Part shown: one piece after another, positions 46,700 through 58,840 of the stretch
Position numbering within the stretch: position 1 is the stretch's first letter
Layout of the letters: each line of letters opens with the position of its first letter
From: Hibiscus mutabilis
Lineage: Eukaryota; Streptophyta; Magnoliopsida; Malvales; Malvaceae
Reading direction: 5' to 3'
Assembly: GCA_019671005.1 (NCBI GenBank)
Contig: CM033726.1
Location: forward strand, 23,797,440 to 23,861,439
Length of the DNA: 64,000 nucleotides
Program-made: the position numbers and the translations under genes
Notes under the pieces: model-generated
The model's input: the letters and a program-made list of their open reading frames with translations, nothing else
Told to the model about the DNA's origin: nothing
The model's database searches: none

Positions 46700-47260
46700 T
46701 GGAATGTATGGAGCGTCTGAAGTTATTGAAGCTACAACGTCTTGTTCGGCATTGACTGTTACTATCTTCCCTTAGATGACGAACTTCAATTTCTGGTGCA
46801 AAGAGGACGTAACATCTCTGGCAGAATAGATCCACAGTCTCCCTAACAGACAGTTGTAGGATGGTCGAGGTACTTCAATTTTCCCAACCATTTCCCTTTG
46901 GGTCCCGTCGAATGCACGCATAGCATTTTGGCAGGGTTTCACGTGCGAGCTACCGATTGGTAGGCATTTTAGGGTAGCTAAATGCATAACATTTAGGGCA
47001 GAGCTATTGTCAATGAGCACTCCCAGTAGTATGTGTCCTTTATAGTGTGTGGTAATGTTTAGGGCCTTACTAGACCCCCTACCTTCCTCTGGTATCTCAT
47101 CGTCGCTAAAGGTGATATGATTACAATTAGTAATATAGATAATGATCTGATCAAGCTTACCAATCAAGATATTACTCTCGACAAAAGTTTGGTTTAACAC
47201 TTTCAACAAAGCCTCACGGTGTTTCTCTAAGTTCAACAGTAGGTCGAGCACTGAAATCTG
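46700..47260 (-). pseudogene. T1 aspartic protease
   Basis: A 159-codon frame. TNCNHITFSDDEIPEEGRGS, then ALNITTHYKGHILLGVLIDN, SSALNVMHLATLKCLP (catalytic LIDNSS, D at about 47011), VKPCQNAMRAFDGTQREMVG and YNCLLGRLWIYSARDVTSSL. This is the protease layout of Tat/Ogre elements ('VLIDNGSSLNV...RAFDG...LLGRPWIH.AG...SSLHQKLKF'). G of the usual D-N/T-G is replaced by S. A deletion seems to have removed about 20 residues between KIEVP and SYNCLLG. Confidence 0.88.
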
Positions 47261-47682
47261 GGTTGACTATTTTCTGAGCTGGTCTACCACACTGTATTCA
47301 CTATGTTTTAAGAATCTTAGAAATTCCTGAGATTGAGCCTCAGTCACTGGCTCGTTGAGTTTTGGAGGCGGCTCTTCCCCAAATACCTTCATAGGTTCAG
47401 GCTTATTTTCTTTGCCTTTTCCTTTCATATCTTCTACTGCCTTTGGAGCTTCAGGAGCATAGCATCGACTGCTCCTCGTAAAATGCCCCACACTGTTTAT
47501 CTTTTCGGGGTTTAGTTTCACAGGCTCTTCTTCGGCGGGCTTTACCTCTACAGTTGCTTTCTCTCCTTCTTACGAACTGGAACTTCCTTGTATCAAGATA
47601 TTGGTGGTGCAGTTCCATGGAACCATCCGAGTATCCTTAAAGGGAAAGGATGTTGGAGCTAAGATTATAATTTAAGGGGCTA
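47261..47682 (-). pseudogene. T1 gag-protease linker
   Basis: Minus strand. A frame at 47521-47267 reads PEAPKAVEDMKGKGKENKPE and SQEFLRFLKHSEYSVVDQLR. The latter is the conserved 'EFLKLLKQSEYSVVEQL' helix that precedes the protease in Tat elements (from memory). A stop follows it at 47267. Confidence 0.75.
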
Positions 47683-49537
47683 TCATGGGACTTTCTTCTC
47701 ATGGTACATTCTCTTGACTTGGTTTGAGGCCAATGACGAATGGCCTTTTTGCACTATATCTGGCATCTGGAGTATCCAACGTGCAAATTCGGACTCGCTA
47801 CTCCTTTCTTCTTCCTCAAAAAATTTAATCACTCTGCTATCCATCAACTTCTGGACTACTTGGCAGAACTCCTCGCAATCTTGCATTTGATGATCCCTCG
47901 ACTGATGGTATTCACAATAGGGGCCACAACCCTTTTTCACGATTACCATTCCACAATCGATAAGACGAGCCATGCATAACTGCTGAAAGACCAATCTTAG
48001 AGGGGACCTAACTTCTGACACGCTTGCCTTAGCCTTTCTTGCACACCCTTCTTCGACGGCATTTAGGGCTTGACCACCATGATTAGGAAAATGATTGTTG
48101 GCACTACTGGGCTCCCCTAACTGTAGCACTCCAGTCTTGATCAGATTCTGAATGAACTTTTTAAATACTATACAGTTCCCAACAGTATGGCCTGGTATGT
48201 CGGCGTGGTATTCGCAGTGGGCTTTAGGGCCATACCATGCCGTATAAGGGGGTTGAAAGGGGTAACATGCTGAGCTCGAACTAGATCTTCCTTGTATAGC
48301 TATGAGTAGAGTTCTTTGTAGGATATCGGTAACGGTGTAAAAGATCTATTCTTATTCTCCTTTTTAGGTCCCCGCTCTTCCCTTCTATTAAAATTTCGAG
48401 AGTTCCCGACAGAAGCTTGGGGTTGTGCTATGGTGAAGTTCTTAGCAGCCTCGTAGGTATTTGTGGAGTTCACTTCATTGTCCTTCCTCTTGAATTGTTT
48501 GCGCGACTGTTCCCCTCTATCGATTCTTCCGCTTTTGATTGCGGCTTCGATACGCTCACCGATCATTACCATATTAGCAAAGTTACTAATAGGGTTATTG
48601 ATCAAACGTTCATAGAGCGTTCCTTTTAATGTGTCAATGAACATAGGGGCAATCTCATTCTCTCAGAGAGGGGGCTGAACTTGAGCCGCCTCGTCATGCC
48701 ACCTTTGGTCATATTCTCGAAGGCTTTCGTTTCGCTTTTGTTCCATCCCTTGCAGTAGAAGCCTATTGGGGACCATATATGTCACGTGTTTATACTGATT
48801 AGTAAAAGCCTTAGCCAAATCTTTTCATGATTTAATCTGAGCTCGTATAAGCTGATTGTACCATCTTGTGACGGATCCCACTAAACTATCCTGAAAGCAA
48901 TGTATCAACAGCTTCTCATTGATGGTATAGCCAGCCATCTTGCAGCAAAACATTGTTATGTGGGCAGTTGGGCAAGACGTTCAATAAAACTTCTCAAACT
49001 ATGGCATCTTAAGCTTGTATGTAATTTCTACATCGGGGACTAGACTGAGATCCTTAACGTTCATTCCATAAGAGCCATCCTCGTCCTCTTTCACCCAAAA
49101 TGTTTCTTCAAGGTCCTTCCTAGTCTCCTCCAACTATTTGGAGAACTCTGCCTTCACTTGATTTAACTTTTCTAGTTCATCAAAGTCCGGGATACTGTCT
49201 CTGATGTGTTTGACATTTGCAAATGTCACGGCCAGCTAAGGTGGAGCAGAGGCACCGGCTTGATGGGACGAGAATACCCCTTGTGGAGGGGTTTGGTATA
49301 GGATTAATAAAGAGAGGGTTAAATATTATAGAATATGTGGAGTCTCCCGAGTTCTGAGTAGGGTTCACAGCAGTACGCTTTCCTCTTACGTCTTCCCCGC
49401 GATAGTTTTGCAGCATTTGAGATATTTCACCTCATCATGTCTTGCTGAGACTTGATGATGGTATCTCTTAACTCTTGTTGTGTTCACTCCAACTGGCTTC
49501 TAAGATGAGCCTCTAGCTTAGCAAAGCTCTCTACCAT
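47683..49537 (-). pseudogene. T1 gag
   Basis: The ATG at 49537 opens MVESFAKLEAHLRSQLE, followed after stops by a proline-rich N-terminal part (49416-49180). The core reads MNVKDLSLVPDVEITYKLKM, then WYNQLIRAQIKS and FTNQYKHVTYMVPNRLLLQ (in several frames, about 49060-48760), MFIDTLKGTLYERLINNPIS and MVMIGERIEAAIKSGRIDR (48644-48540). This is the retrotransposon gag of Tat elements. The C-terminal part has YCEYHQSRDHQMQDCEEF (about 47920-47865), an unusual C-x2-H-x6-H-x4-C zinc-like motif. Stops and frameshifts occur throughout. Confidence 0.87.
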
Positions 49538-49792
49538 TTTTCTGATTTGAAGACGTGTGCGGTATAGATGTGGAATGTTTGCAATTAATCTTTCGAATTC
49601 TGTCACAACATTCTCATTATTAATTTTGTGAAATAATCAATTAATGGAAATTATATGCGATATGCAATGTATGAATAAATAAATAAAAATGCAAGAATGT
49701 ATGCAAATAAAGGCATTGATTCCATTGGTGATCGCCCTTGAACAACTTTCATTGAATATTAAAAGGTTCTTATTACAAAGAAAGATAAACTC

Positions 49793-52042
49793 CTACATAT
49801 ATGGCCTGGCCCTAACTCCTAGCTCTTCAATAGCTTTAAGCAACTGAATGAACCTAGGCGCCTTCTCCATGTCCGGAGCTACAAAAGGAAGAATGGCTCG
49901 GCTTTGTTGGCTAGGTCCCTCACATGCTGGGCGACTTCTTGAACTTGCACCATTAGGTCAATGTAGTACTGATCTCGATCTTGAATCATACTGGTAGCAT
50001 CGCGAAGGCGCCTCAACTAATATTTATCACCTCCCTCGGTAGCTTCTTCAAGAACTACAATTCTTCAGAGATAATCTTGGATTGTAGCCTCTAATGTCTC
50101 AATCTGAGCTCGAAGTGTTTCGTTCTCTTGTCAGGTAGTTAGAGCTCAGGAAATATATTTCGAGCATGGTACTCATGAAGAGACCAATCTAGCTCCCTAA
50201 CCCTTTCTTCTAACTAAGCATTTCGGGCTTGGCTTTGACTCAAACTCTCGAGGGTAGAGTTATACAGACCTTGCATTTTGAAAAGTCGATTTTTACTTTC
50301 TTGGGCCTTTCTCTTCCACGGGGTAGGATCCATTTCTTGTTTAGCCTTTGCCCTTTCTTGCTGGATTGCGATTCTAGCAAGCTTTCTTTCATTTTCAATA
50401 GTTTGCTTGCATTTCTCCGCCTCTTTCTCGAGTGCTTGCTTACCTTTCTTTCTTTCTTCTTCAACTAAGCGGATCCCATTCATTCTTTCTTTTTCCACCG
50501 CTAGGAACTTCTTCTGATCGGCCTTTCCCACTAGAGCCTAAAGTTTAAGGGTATCACTTTGATAAAGAGCATTTTTTTCTTTCAAATATGTGTTAAGCTT
50601 CATTAACTGTTTAATAGTCCCGTCTCGCTAATCCACATCTAGGCTAACCCTATAAAGCTCACTTGTGTGCTCGGTTTGCAAAGCCTCCATTTTCTTCTTC
50701 ACCTCTTCTAACTCGCTTCTTAAAATGTCGGCCTCCGAAGGAACCATTCTCAAATGTTCTTCAAGTGACATAGTTGGCCCTTGGTCGGGCTTCGGAGTTT
50801 TATCATTAATTCTCTTGTGCATCCAATAGGCATAATCTGGGGTGAACATAACTTGTTGTCTTCTTCCACCTTTATGCGATAGAGGTGATCCCAAGCTCTA
50901 GAAGCATCTTGAACCTTCACCTTATATTCATTCTTAAACGGGAACTCGAAAGTACTCAAACTGATGGTGATAGGCACAAACTGTTGGGAACCGAACTGTC
51001 TTGACACCAACAAAGGGGCGCAAGCGATCCCACCCTACAAGCCTATCATCATTAGCATATCATAATCTCTGCAACTGTACAAGAAATGAAGGACGCTACC
51101 GAGCCAATGCACCCTCCACACAATGTCCTCATCTTGAATATTCTTGAAGATGGCCGTCCATTTTTGTTTGTCTGGCTCCTCCCACCATTCTTTTGCTAGG
51201 TATTCTCGTACGGGGAAAAATTTCCTGAGATTATCCTTGGCAGCACTTTTGTCGGTGTCTTCCAAAGGTGGCTTCGGATCCATACTTGCAGTAACTGTGC
51301 ACATCCTCTAAAGCGCTCTTCTTCATGCTTTCGGCTTGCGTTCAAGGAAATAAAAGTTTATGTTAAGATTGCCGGTACCAGGTTGGCCTTCTTCTTCAAA
51401 CGCTCGAATAAGTCCAAGATAGCTACATCAATGTTACCCCAAACTCTACGGAAAATGATCAAACCATAAATCCCCAAAGCAAATAAATCCATCTTCATGA
51501 CTTCGTCCGGGTGTGTCGGTATGATATCTCGGATGCACTCCCATAAAAAAGCAATGCTATCACCTCAAACCTGAATCAAACCTTTAACCCAATCTTCGCT
51601 CATCCTGCCAACGTTCTAAGCTTCAAAGGGTAATTCTGAGACCTAGACAGTTTCGTGTAAATCCAATCTTCATGAATGTTCTTCTGATTGAGCAAAGCTG
51701 TATATTCTTCGATCGTAGGCATCAAATCCTTCCCGTTGAAGGTGAAGCAACAGAAGGCCGAATTCCAAAACTGAAAGATAGCTCATAGCATAGGCTAATT
51801 GATTCAAACATACATTAACTGTGCTATGTCACCATAATTTTCTCGGAACAAATTTTGCAGTCCTCGGTCCCATCCTTCCCAGATCTGTTTCAAATCCCAT
51901 AGGTCATTTTGTTGTAGACTGGCATGTATCCCGACACAATGTGCTCACTTGGTAGACTATCACCTTGGACTCTTTGGTTGACTTCAGACCAATGTCAAAC
52001 AGCATAGTTGATTTCTTCCTTCTTGAGGTACCTTTTATCCAT
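49793..52042 (-). pseudogene. T1 ORF1 (upstream of gag; DUF7745-like with coiled coil)
   Basis: The likely start ATG at 52042 reads MDKRYLKKEEINYAV, and the end at 49795-49793 reads LLKAIEELGVRARPYM followed by a stop, so the original length is about 750 codons. The middle part (51300-51035) reads AKEWWEEPDKQKWTAIFKNI then QDEDIVWRVHWLGSVLHFLY. The next part (51013-50750) reads SRQFGSQQFVPITISLSTFE. From 50894 on it becomes a long charged coiled coil (LRSELEEVKKKMEALQTEH, then KGKQALEKEAEKCKQTIENE at about 50460-50400). It resembles the ORF1 protein of Ogre/Tat elements that I recall as DUF7745 in cotton; function unknown. In-frame stops and frameshifts (near 51997, 51300, 51030, 50640) break it. 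Confidence 0.85.
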
Positions 52043-52710
52043 GGTGAATGATTTCGAATTTGGTAAACCACTCGAATCAACACCTTCATGTTATGCAATG
52101 CATATGAAAAAATATATATGCAAAATAAGATAAGAAAAAAATGAGTCAGTGCCGGATAAAATCAATAAACATATAAAAATGAAGCAAGAATTTAAATCAA
52201 CCCTATTTACATACTTTCTAAAAACTTAGGTTTAACCACATGGCTCTAAAAGGGGTGGGCTCTCTATGTTCTCTACATGCAGTTTTGGTTATAAACGGTA
52301 CCCGAACTGTCCTCGCTGTCCTCTTCTGAAGAGTAGCAAGGCCCCCGGTCATCACCCATTATAGGCTCCTTTCAACTGAGTTCATTTTAGGGGGACCCTT
52401 TTGCTATGTCCATACGGGAAACATTATTCCCATGAAAACATAAGGTAACCAAGCTCAGAAGGTACTTACTAGGCCCATACGGAGGAACAATATCCACACG
52501 AAAGCGCTAGCGTTTCCCCCCACTTAAAAGGACGGGTTTAAATGTCAAATTTTAAATGCGTTAAAATAAACTCGCATTTATAAACGGATATCAATTTAAT
52601 CGTCACTTTAATTCACAATTTCTGATATTAACAAAACGGTAATTATTATTTTTGTTTTTTTTTAAAAAAAATGGCCTAACTAACTTTAGTTTTGAAAATT
52701 AAAACCAGAC
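52043..52710 (-). mobile_element. T1 leader (5' untranslated region)
   Basis: Between PBS and ORF1. It holds blocks shared with the T2 leader, such as 'aaggggtgggctctctatgt' on plus and 'cattataggctcctttcaac'. 52140-52230 is AT-rich. No gene is seen. Confidence 0.8.
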
Positions 52711-52726
52711 CCCAGCGGAGTCGGCA
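52711..52726 (-). promoter_or_regulatory. T1 primer binding site
   Basis: On minus, TGCCGACTCCGCTGGG, two bases after the LTR end. The homologous site in T3 is TGGCGACTCCGCTGAGG and in T2 TGGCGACTCCGTTGGG, so this has one change at position 3. Confidence 0.8.
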
Positions 52727-52728
52727 GC

Positions 52729-53552
52729 TGTAGCGACCTTTTTCTAAAATTCGAATATATGGGATCGCTAAAAAGGAATAATAGGTTTCGTTTTTTGTTT
52801 CTGAAAATATTTGGCAAATGGGAAATTCTTAAAAAATTTGAGTTTTTTGAAGAATAGTAAAATTTGGAGTCACCACCGGCTACTAAGGTAGGCCGGACAC
52901 CATAAAACCAGAGATTCAGTCAAAACCAGGGTTCAAGAGTCGGTTACGAATGGGAGATATTTGACACCCCACACCGCCCAAAAATTGGTACCGTAAAAAG
53001 AAAAATAAATAATTACCACTTTATCAATATTAAACTTTCTGAATTAAAGTGACGATTAAGTTAAAATCCAGTTATACATGTGAGTCTATTTTAAGGGCCC
53101 CGTTATTCGAAGGTAAACAGCAAGACCACCTTCACTACATTTGAAACTGGCCGCATTTACTCCCAAATAAAGACACACCGCATTGACAGCATTTAATATA
53201 AGGATGCAAAAATTTATAAGGCATGACAAATAAGCATAAACATGGTAAATATAAAAAGGGCATAAAATAAAAGCATGAAACCAAAGCACAAATAAAAGAT
53301 CCTCACAACAAAAATTAAAACACTATACCATGACAAAAAAAAAACATATAGAAAAATACTATAAATATACATATATACCTATACATACATATATGTGTAT
53401 AAAAACTAGGATTTGATAGCAAACATACGAACACTTTAAACATACAAAAAAAATATAGCAAAATACTATAAATATACATATATACCTATACATACATATA
53501 TGTGTATAAAAACTAGGTTTTGGTAGCAAACATACGAACAATTTAAACATAC
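52729..53552 (-). mobile_element. T1 5' LTR, terminal part only
   Basis: On minus it ends ...GGTCGCTACA at 52729. It matches 12003-12436 and then 38155-38430 of the 3' LTR. At about 53552 the match stops and the sequence turns into the plus-oriented LTR of T3. Roughly 2 kb of LTR are therefore missing. A tandem duplication of ~105 bp lies at 53341-53552. Confidence 0.88.
53341..53552. repeat. ~107-bp tandem duplication in T1 5' LTR
   Basis: The segment from 'aaaatactataaatatacat' through 'gcaaacatacgaacaattta' occurs twice (53341-53445 and 53448-53552) with few differences. The 3' LTR has one copy (38350-38430). Confidence 0.85.
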
Positions 53553-55251
53553 ATATATTCGAGTTGATGTTTTGTTCGACATTTATGTGAATAGGTTAGT
53601 TGTGTTGCGCGCGTAATTTACGTTTGTATATGCTACGTATTATTATATGTGTTATATGTGTATGTTCTATGAATATAAATATTCTATGTTTTTTCTCTTT
53701 ATAAAAAGTATATGTATATAATTTCTAAAGGAATAATAAAATAAAACTGTTTTTTATATTATAAAGTATAGGTATATTATAAACTTTATATGTATATTAC
53801 AGGTTTTCTCAAAGTTCTATTTTATATGTATATATAACATAATATATGTATATCAAGTTTTTATATGTTACCCCTTGGAATTAAATATATGTGTATATTA
53901 TACGTGGTGTACACATGTATGTGTATATTATATTTTTGCATAGTGTAGTATTTGAATTTGATGCTCGTTATCTTGGTTTCTTTTTAGGTTTTTTTAGTTT
54001 AGTCCTCTTTTAGTTAATTTAGGGTTTAATTTAATTTAATTTAATTAGTTTGAATTATGCGCTCGGCTTATTAGGGCATAATTTCTAAATTAATTAAAGT
54101 AAATTTAGAATTAGTTTTCTTTAGAGTCATAGTTAGATTTAAGGTTCGAATTAATTTAATTAATTTAAATTCATCCTTGGCTCATTGGGGTGAATGTTAA
54201 ATTCATTAAATTAGTTGAACATCTCTTAATTACCCTTTAGGATAAAATTGATATTTGACCTAAATCACCTAATTTAAATCATAATTAATTAATTCGATTT
54301 GGTTTAAATAGAATCCTTGGCTTATTGGGATACTAGTTTAAAATCAATCAAATTAATTGTTTTGATTCAAGATAATCAATAAAATATTAGGGTTTTCTAG
54401 TTTTAGGACTTAATTAATTTAGGATTAATATTAGACTGACCTAGTTAATAATTAGATCACTAATTAATTTTTCATAATTTTGGGCCTTTTCAGGTTAGGG
54501 CTTTAGTGGGCCTAGATTTTATTTTATGTCTTTATGTGCCAAGCATTTTAATTGTCATTCATATGACTTTAATATTTTAATCAGGCATGTTATTAATTAA
54601 TTAACTTAAATCTATAAAAAGGGGTATTTATTAATTCCGATATTTGTGTCGTAACAGTCCTGGCTCAATGGATGTTCACCAAATATTCAAATTAATTCTC
54701 ACCGTCTGAAGGTAAAACTAATTCGAAATAAAATTTTGACAAGTCATAACTTCATTCTTAACTGCTTGCATCATGCATAAAGGTGATGTACTTGAATCGA
54801 ACCGTAAATTAACACGACAGTCGGTCTTATTCAATGTCGGTTTAATCTATGGTCTGATGTACAGTCACCCTTATTAATTAAATGTTCAATTAATTCGAAT
54901 TAACCAATTTGATAAAAGCTCGTTTGATTAAAGTCCATATTCAATCACGAACAATTTAATTAAATTCAATATAAATTTCAACAATTTCAATCAATTAAAA
55001 GTAACATATATTTTGGTACCGATTTTCGGGCATGATGGGGGTACTAATCCTTCCCCACGCATAACCAACTCCCAAACTCACTTTTGAATGAATCTCTGGT
55101 TGTTATGGTGTCCGGCCTACCTTAGTGGCCGGTGGCCACTCCAAGTATTTTATTTTCAAAAACAGCAGAGATTTTCTAAAATTCCCATTTTTAAAGGAAT
55201 TTTTCAAAGAACTTGATTTTTTCTAGCGATCAGAAAATTTAGGTCGCTACA
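53553..55251 (+). mobile_element. T3 5' LTR, start uncertain
   Basis: It ends AATTTAGGTCGCTACA at 55251, directly before a Tat PBS. The last 870 bp recur at 57341-58206. It contains 'tgtccggcctaccttagtgg' as do the other Tat LTRs. Internal quasi-repeats with 'ttggctTattggg' occur at 54050-54340. The true start is not visible: it meets the T1 5' LTR head to head at about 53552. Confidence 0.8.
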
Positions 55252-55253
55252 GT

Positions 55254-55270
55254 TGGCGACTCCGCTGAGG
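55254..55270 (+). promoter_or_regulatory. T3 primer binding site
   Basis: TGGCGACTCCGCTGAGG, two bases after the LTR end. Confidence 0.85.
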
Positions 55271-56790
55271 ACCAATTTTTTTTTACAAAACAAAAAAAGA
55301 GTTAAGCCAAGAAAATATTTGTTGCTTTTAATGATGGAAAGTTTGAAATTTGAGTTGACTTCAATTAATTTGTTCTTTCTTGAAGACATGACTTTAGTTT
55401 TACGAGCTTTGATAATTGGTGATTTTGAATTAATTGCTCATTTAATTTCTAAGGAATCACCGACATGTGTTGCATCGTGATCATCAAGCTCTATACCCGA
55501 GCCCTATCCCTTGAGTGGGAGTGAAACGCCACATACCTACATGAGTAGCCCTCCACGGGTTGGTAATTCACTTCCAGAATCCACGCCTTTTGATACATGA
55601 GTAGCCCTCCACGTCACTAGGTCGTGCATTCCCTCGAACCGAATCCAATTCACAAGCCTGTAACGGGCCAGAATTTGGAGTTCTTGTTGCCTTAGTAGGT
55701 AATAAGATAGGTTATGGTACACTTGATTAGAATCGATCCCACGTGTGTGAGAACCTAGGAAGCCCACCCCAATTAGAGCCATGCGGACAACCATAGTGGG
55801 CTAGAATTCATGTGGTTAGGTTTTTGTTTTTCTTTGTTGTTTACTTCGCTACTTTTTTATTTAATTAATTTATCTGTTCTGTCCATTACTAACCCTTTTC
55901 CTTTTATTTTTTATATCTTGTCATATCATTAAGAAAACATTGATTTGCAAATAGTCTGAAATTAAAGGCTTGATCAATGGGAGATTTGGTACATAACAAC
56001 GATGAGAAAAAATTCGAGGAATTCCCGAAAAAGAGTGATTGGCAGAAGGGTAGATCCGAGGAAAGAGAAACTGAGGTTCAGAAGCTCAAGGGCCAAGTTG
56101 CAAGCTACAAAGGGGCAGTCCAAAAGTATTAGATGCCGATGATGGAATGACTCTGAGATGCTGTTTAGAATATTCAGAGGCAAGAACAAGAGATGGAAAA
56201 CTTGATGGCTCAAGTACGAGGAATTGCCCTATGGCTGCAGTTCCTAGGATGGGATGCTATCGGACTTCATGAATACGCAAAAGAAGAGTCAGAAAAGGAA
56301 CAAAGACCGTCTTGGTGTGGGTCATATGTCCAACGGTTTTTTTGTCATTGTTGTAATGAAACAATATCTCCATTAATACAAGTTGTTTAACAAAGATGTT
56401 AACCAAATTAGTGTTTTTCTTTGCATTCATGCATGTTTACATTATGTTGCATTTGTTTGCAAAAATTGCTAAGTTGAAATTGATTAAAGGTTTTCATACG
56501 AAAGAACTTTGGTGCTTCATGTTTGCATTCATTTGTGCATTTCTAAGTGTTCGCTTACGATCATTTATTTCTGTTATGCATACGACACATTATAGGCATT
56601 AATTCTGAAACAATAAAATTAATTGTTGAGGATCTCGTGCCTGTCATGAAAGATCCTACACCAAAGAAGGCAAGTGGAAGAATGGTTTTCTTAGATGGAA
56701 GCCAAATTGAGAGGAACGGTCACCTTAGAAAATAGAGAGAACAAAGAGATGACTTCAAGCTAGTACAACTCCAGAAGTATAAATGACCTA
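55271..56790 (+). pseudogene. T3 leader and ORF1 C-terminal remnant
   Basis: 55271-55970 is a leader with Tat blocks ('tacatgagtagccctccacg' twice, at 55538 and 55597). From 55978 the frame reads MGDLVHNNDEKKFEEFPKKS then ERETEVQKLKGQVASYKGAV, ending in a stop near 56131. Further on, QEMENLMAQVRGIALWLQFL (56187-56250) matches the coiled-coil C-terminus of Tat ORF1 ('REVA.HLQTLA'). Most of ORF1 is deleted. 56395-56790 gives the ORF1-gag junction with no clear domain. Confidence 0.7.
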
Positions 56791-56799
56791 AAAGCTAGG

Positions 56800-57340
56800 A
56801 TGGATAAGCTCGATGAGCTCCAAAAACTTTTTGTTGGGAATCAAAAGGAGATGATGGCAAATATGAGGAAGTTCCAAGATGAAACTAGGGGGCAAATCAA
56901 TGAATTGATCGGTATGATGGCTACCTTGACCAAAGAAAAGGGCTTGGCCGAAGACTCGCTCGTGCCAAGGGAGAGTGGAAAGACAAGTGAGATTTGGGAT
57001 TGTGATTTTATAGCGGAAAAGATTTTTTCTGATGAAGACCAAGCCATAATCAATCAATACAAGGTAGTCTACACTGCTTATGAATGTTACATTGAGTTGG
57101 TGTTAGATAAGATCGAAGACTCTCTCTTGAAAATTTTGCCTTCTCCAACGGATAGAGAATCAACTCGGAAGCGATTTAAGAAAAGGGATCATGAGGTTAA
57201 TAACATAAGAACTTATGAGCTCCCAAAGAACCTTACAGTCTCCCACCTGAAGCTACGGCCGGAAGTGCTCGAAGTTCTAATAAGAAAGAAATAATGGGCC
57301 CCCAAAAGAAAAATGGGAAATTTACCCCGCTACCAATTAA
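56800..57340 (+). pseudogene. T3 gag remnant, internally deleted
   Basis: A 164-codon frame. It starts MDKLDELQKLFVGNQKEMMA then FQDETRGQINELIGMMATLT, the N-terminal coiled coil of Tat gag. It goes on to IINQYKVVYTAYECYIELVL and finally KKRDHEVNNIRTYELPKNLT, which matches the gag C-terminus of T1 (KRKDNEVNSTNTYEAAKNFT). The core of gag is deleted. After 57294 another frame reads GPQKKNGKFTPLPI, equivalent to T1 'GPKKENKNRSFTPLPIS', and there the LTR starts (57341). Confidence 0.82.
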
Positions 57341-58206
57341 TTTAGGGTTTTCTAGTTTTAGGATTTAATTAATTTAGGATTAATATTAGACTGACCTAGT
57401 TAATAATTAGATCACTAATTAATTTTCCATAATTTTGGGCCTTTTCAGGTTAGGACTTTAGTGGGTTAGGTTTTATTTTATGCCTTTCTGTGCCATGCAT
57501 TTTAATTATCATTCATATGACTTTAATATTTTAATTGGGCATGTTATTAATTAATTAACTTAAATCTATAAAAAAAAGGTATTTATTAATTCCGATATTT
57601 GTGTCATAATAGTCTTGGATCAATGGATGTTTACCAAATATTCTAATTAATTCTGACCGTCTGAAGGTAAACTAATTTGAAATAAAATTTTGACAAGTCA
57701 TAACATCATTCTTAACTCTTGCATCATGCATAAAGGTGATGTACTTGAATCAAACCGTAAATTAACACGGCAGACGGTCTTATTCGATGTAGGTTTAATC
57801 TACAGTCCGATGTACAGTCACCCTTATTAAATAAATGTTCAATTAATTCAAATTCACAATTTGATAAAAGCCCGTTTGATTAAAGTCCATATTCAATCAC
57901 GAACAATTTAATTAAATTCAATTTAAATTTCAACAATTTCCGTCAATTAAAAGCAACATATATTTCGGTACTGATTTTCGGGCGTGATAGGGGTGCTAAT
58001 CCTTCCACACGCGTAACCAACTCCCAAACCCATTTTTGAATGAATCTCTGGTTTTTATGGTGTCCAGCCAACCTTAGTGGCCGGTGGCGACTCCAAGTCT
58101 TTTATTTTCAAAAACAACCAAGATTTTCTAAAATTCTCATTTTTTTTAAAGAAATTTTTCAAAAAACTTGATTTTTTCTAGCGATCATAAAATTTAGGTT
58201 GCTACA
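57341..58206 (+). mobile_element. T3 3' LTR, truncated at its start
   Basis: Matches 54386-55251 throughout (from 'tttagggttttctagtttta' to 'aatttaggttgctaca'). About half of the LTR, including its true start, and the polypurine tract are missing, since gag is joined straight to it. Confidence 0.9.
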
Positions 58207-58840
58207 GCAGTGTAGTGGCAAAACAACAAAAAATAGCAGAAATAAGGAGAATTCGGGCAAACTAAACCGAGTTAGAAAAATATACAAATAGTAAACTAAA
58301 AATGCAAGAATGCATGCATGATATACCAATGCGGGGACAAATTAATTGATAAATAGGAGAAAATATGTGTTCTTTAGAGCACTATCACACCCCCAAACTT
58401 GAGTCTTTGCTTGTCCTCAAGCAAAAATAATAAGGAACAAGGTAAAACTTACATTGAGAAACATTTTAACTACTTGAATCATCTCAACAATTAATGAATC
58501 AATTGCATTTGAATGATAGAATATTGCATTGACAACTCAAGCATAAGAATAAATGAACCTGCAATTCATCAATACCTAGCATCATGCCTAACATCTCAGA
58601 TTCTTTCCGCCTAACATCTCAAAAATAACATATAACAATTATAAAATATAGATAATGTTTATACACATTTTCATTCTTTTCTTTTTCTCTCTTTTTGTAG
58701 CAAGGGATATCGAACAATGGATGCACCCTAAGATCTTGAGAAGTAAGATGTTGTGCTACGAACCCCAATGGAGTACTTCTTTGCTACGACACACACTCAT
58801 GCAGGACAACCTTTGGCCAGATTCATTTTTCTAACGCATA
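58207..58840 (-). mobile_element. Athila-like gypsy 3' end fragment
   Basis: On minus, TTGCTTGAGGACAAGCAAAG followed by ACTCAAGTTTGGGGGTGTGATAG (58432-58382, given in two parts) is the conserved stretch before the 3' LTR in plant Athila-type elements. The LTR itself would start TGCTCTAAAGAACAC at 58381 and is cut at 58207 by T3. Upstream spacer (58440-58840) is AT-rich and holds no frame. Confidence 0.8.

Larger units (their letters stand above)
12003..53552 (-). mobile_element. T1: Tat/Ogre-like gypsy element, with nested insertions
   Basis: Read on the minus strand: partial 5' LTR (52729-53552), PBS TGCCGACTCCGCTGGG (52726-52711), leader, ORF1 (49793-52042), gag-pol (42438-49537), repeat-rich spacer, purine tract (40708-40692), and 3' LTR (40691 down to 12003, interrupted by a 25.7-kb nest). 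An extra ORF upstream of gag, two RNase H domains, and a long repeat-bearing spacer before the 3' LTR are traits of the Tat/Ogre clade. Every gene is broken. Without the nest the 3' LTR is about 2,966 bp and the internal region about 12 kb. Confidence 0.88.
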
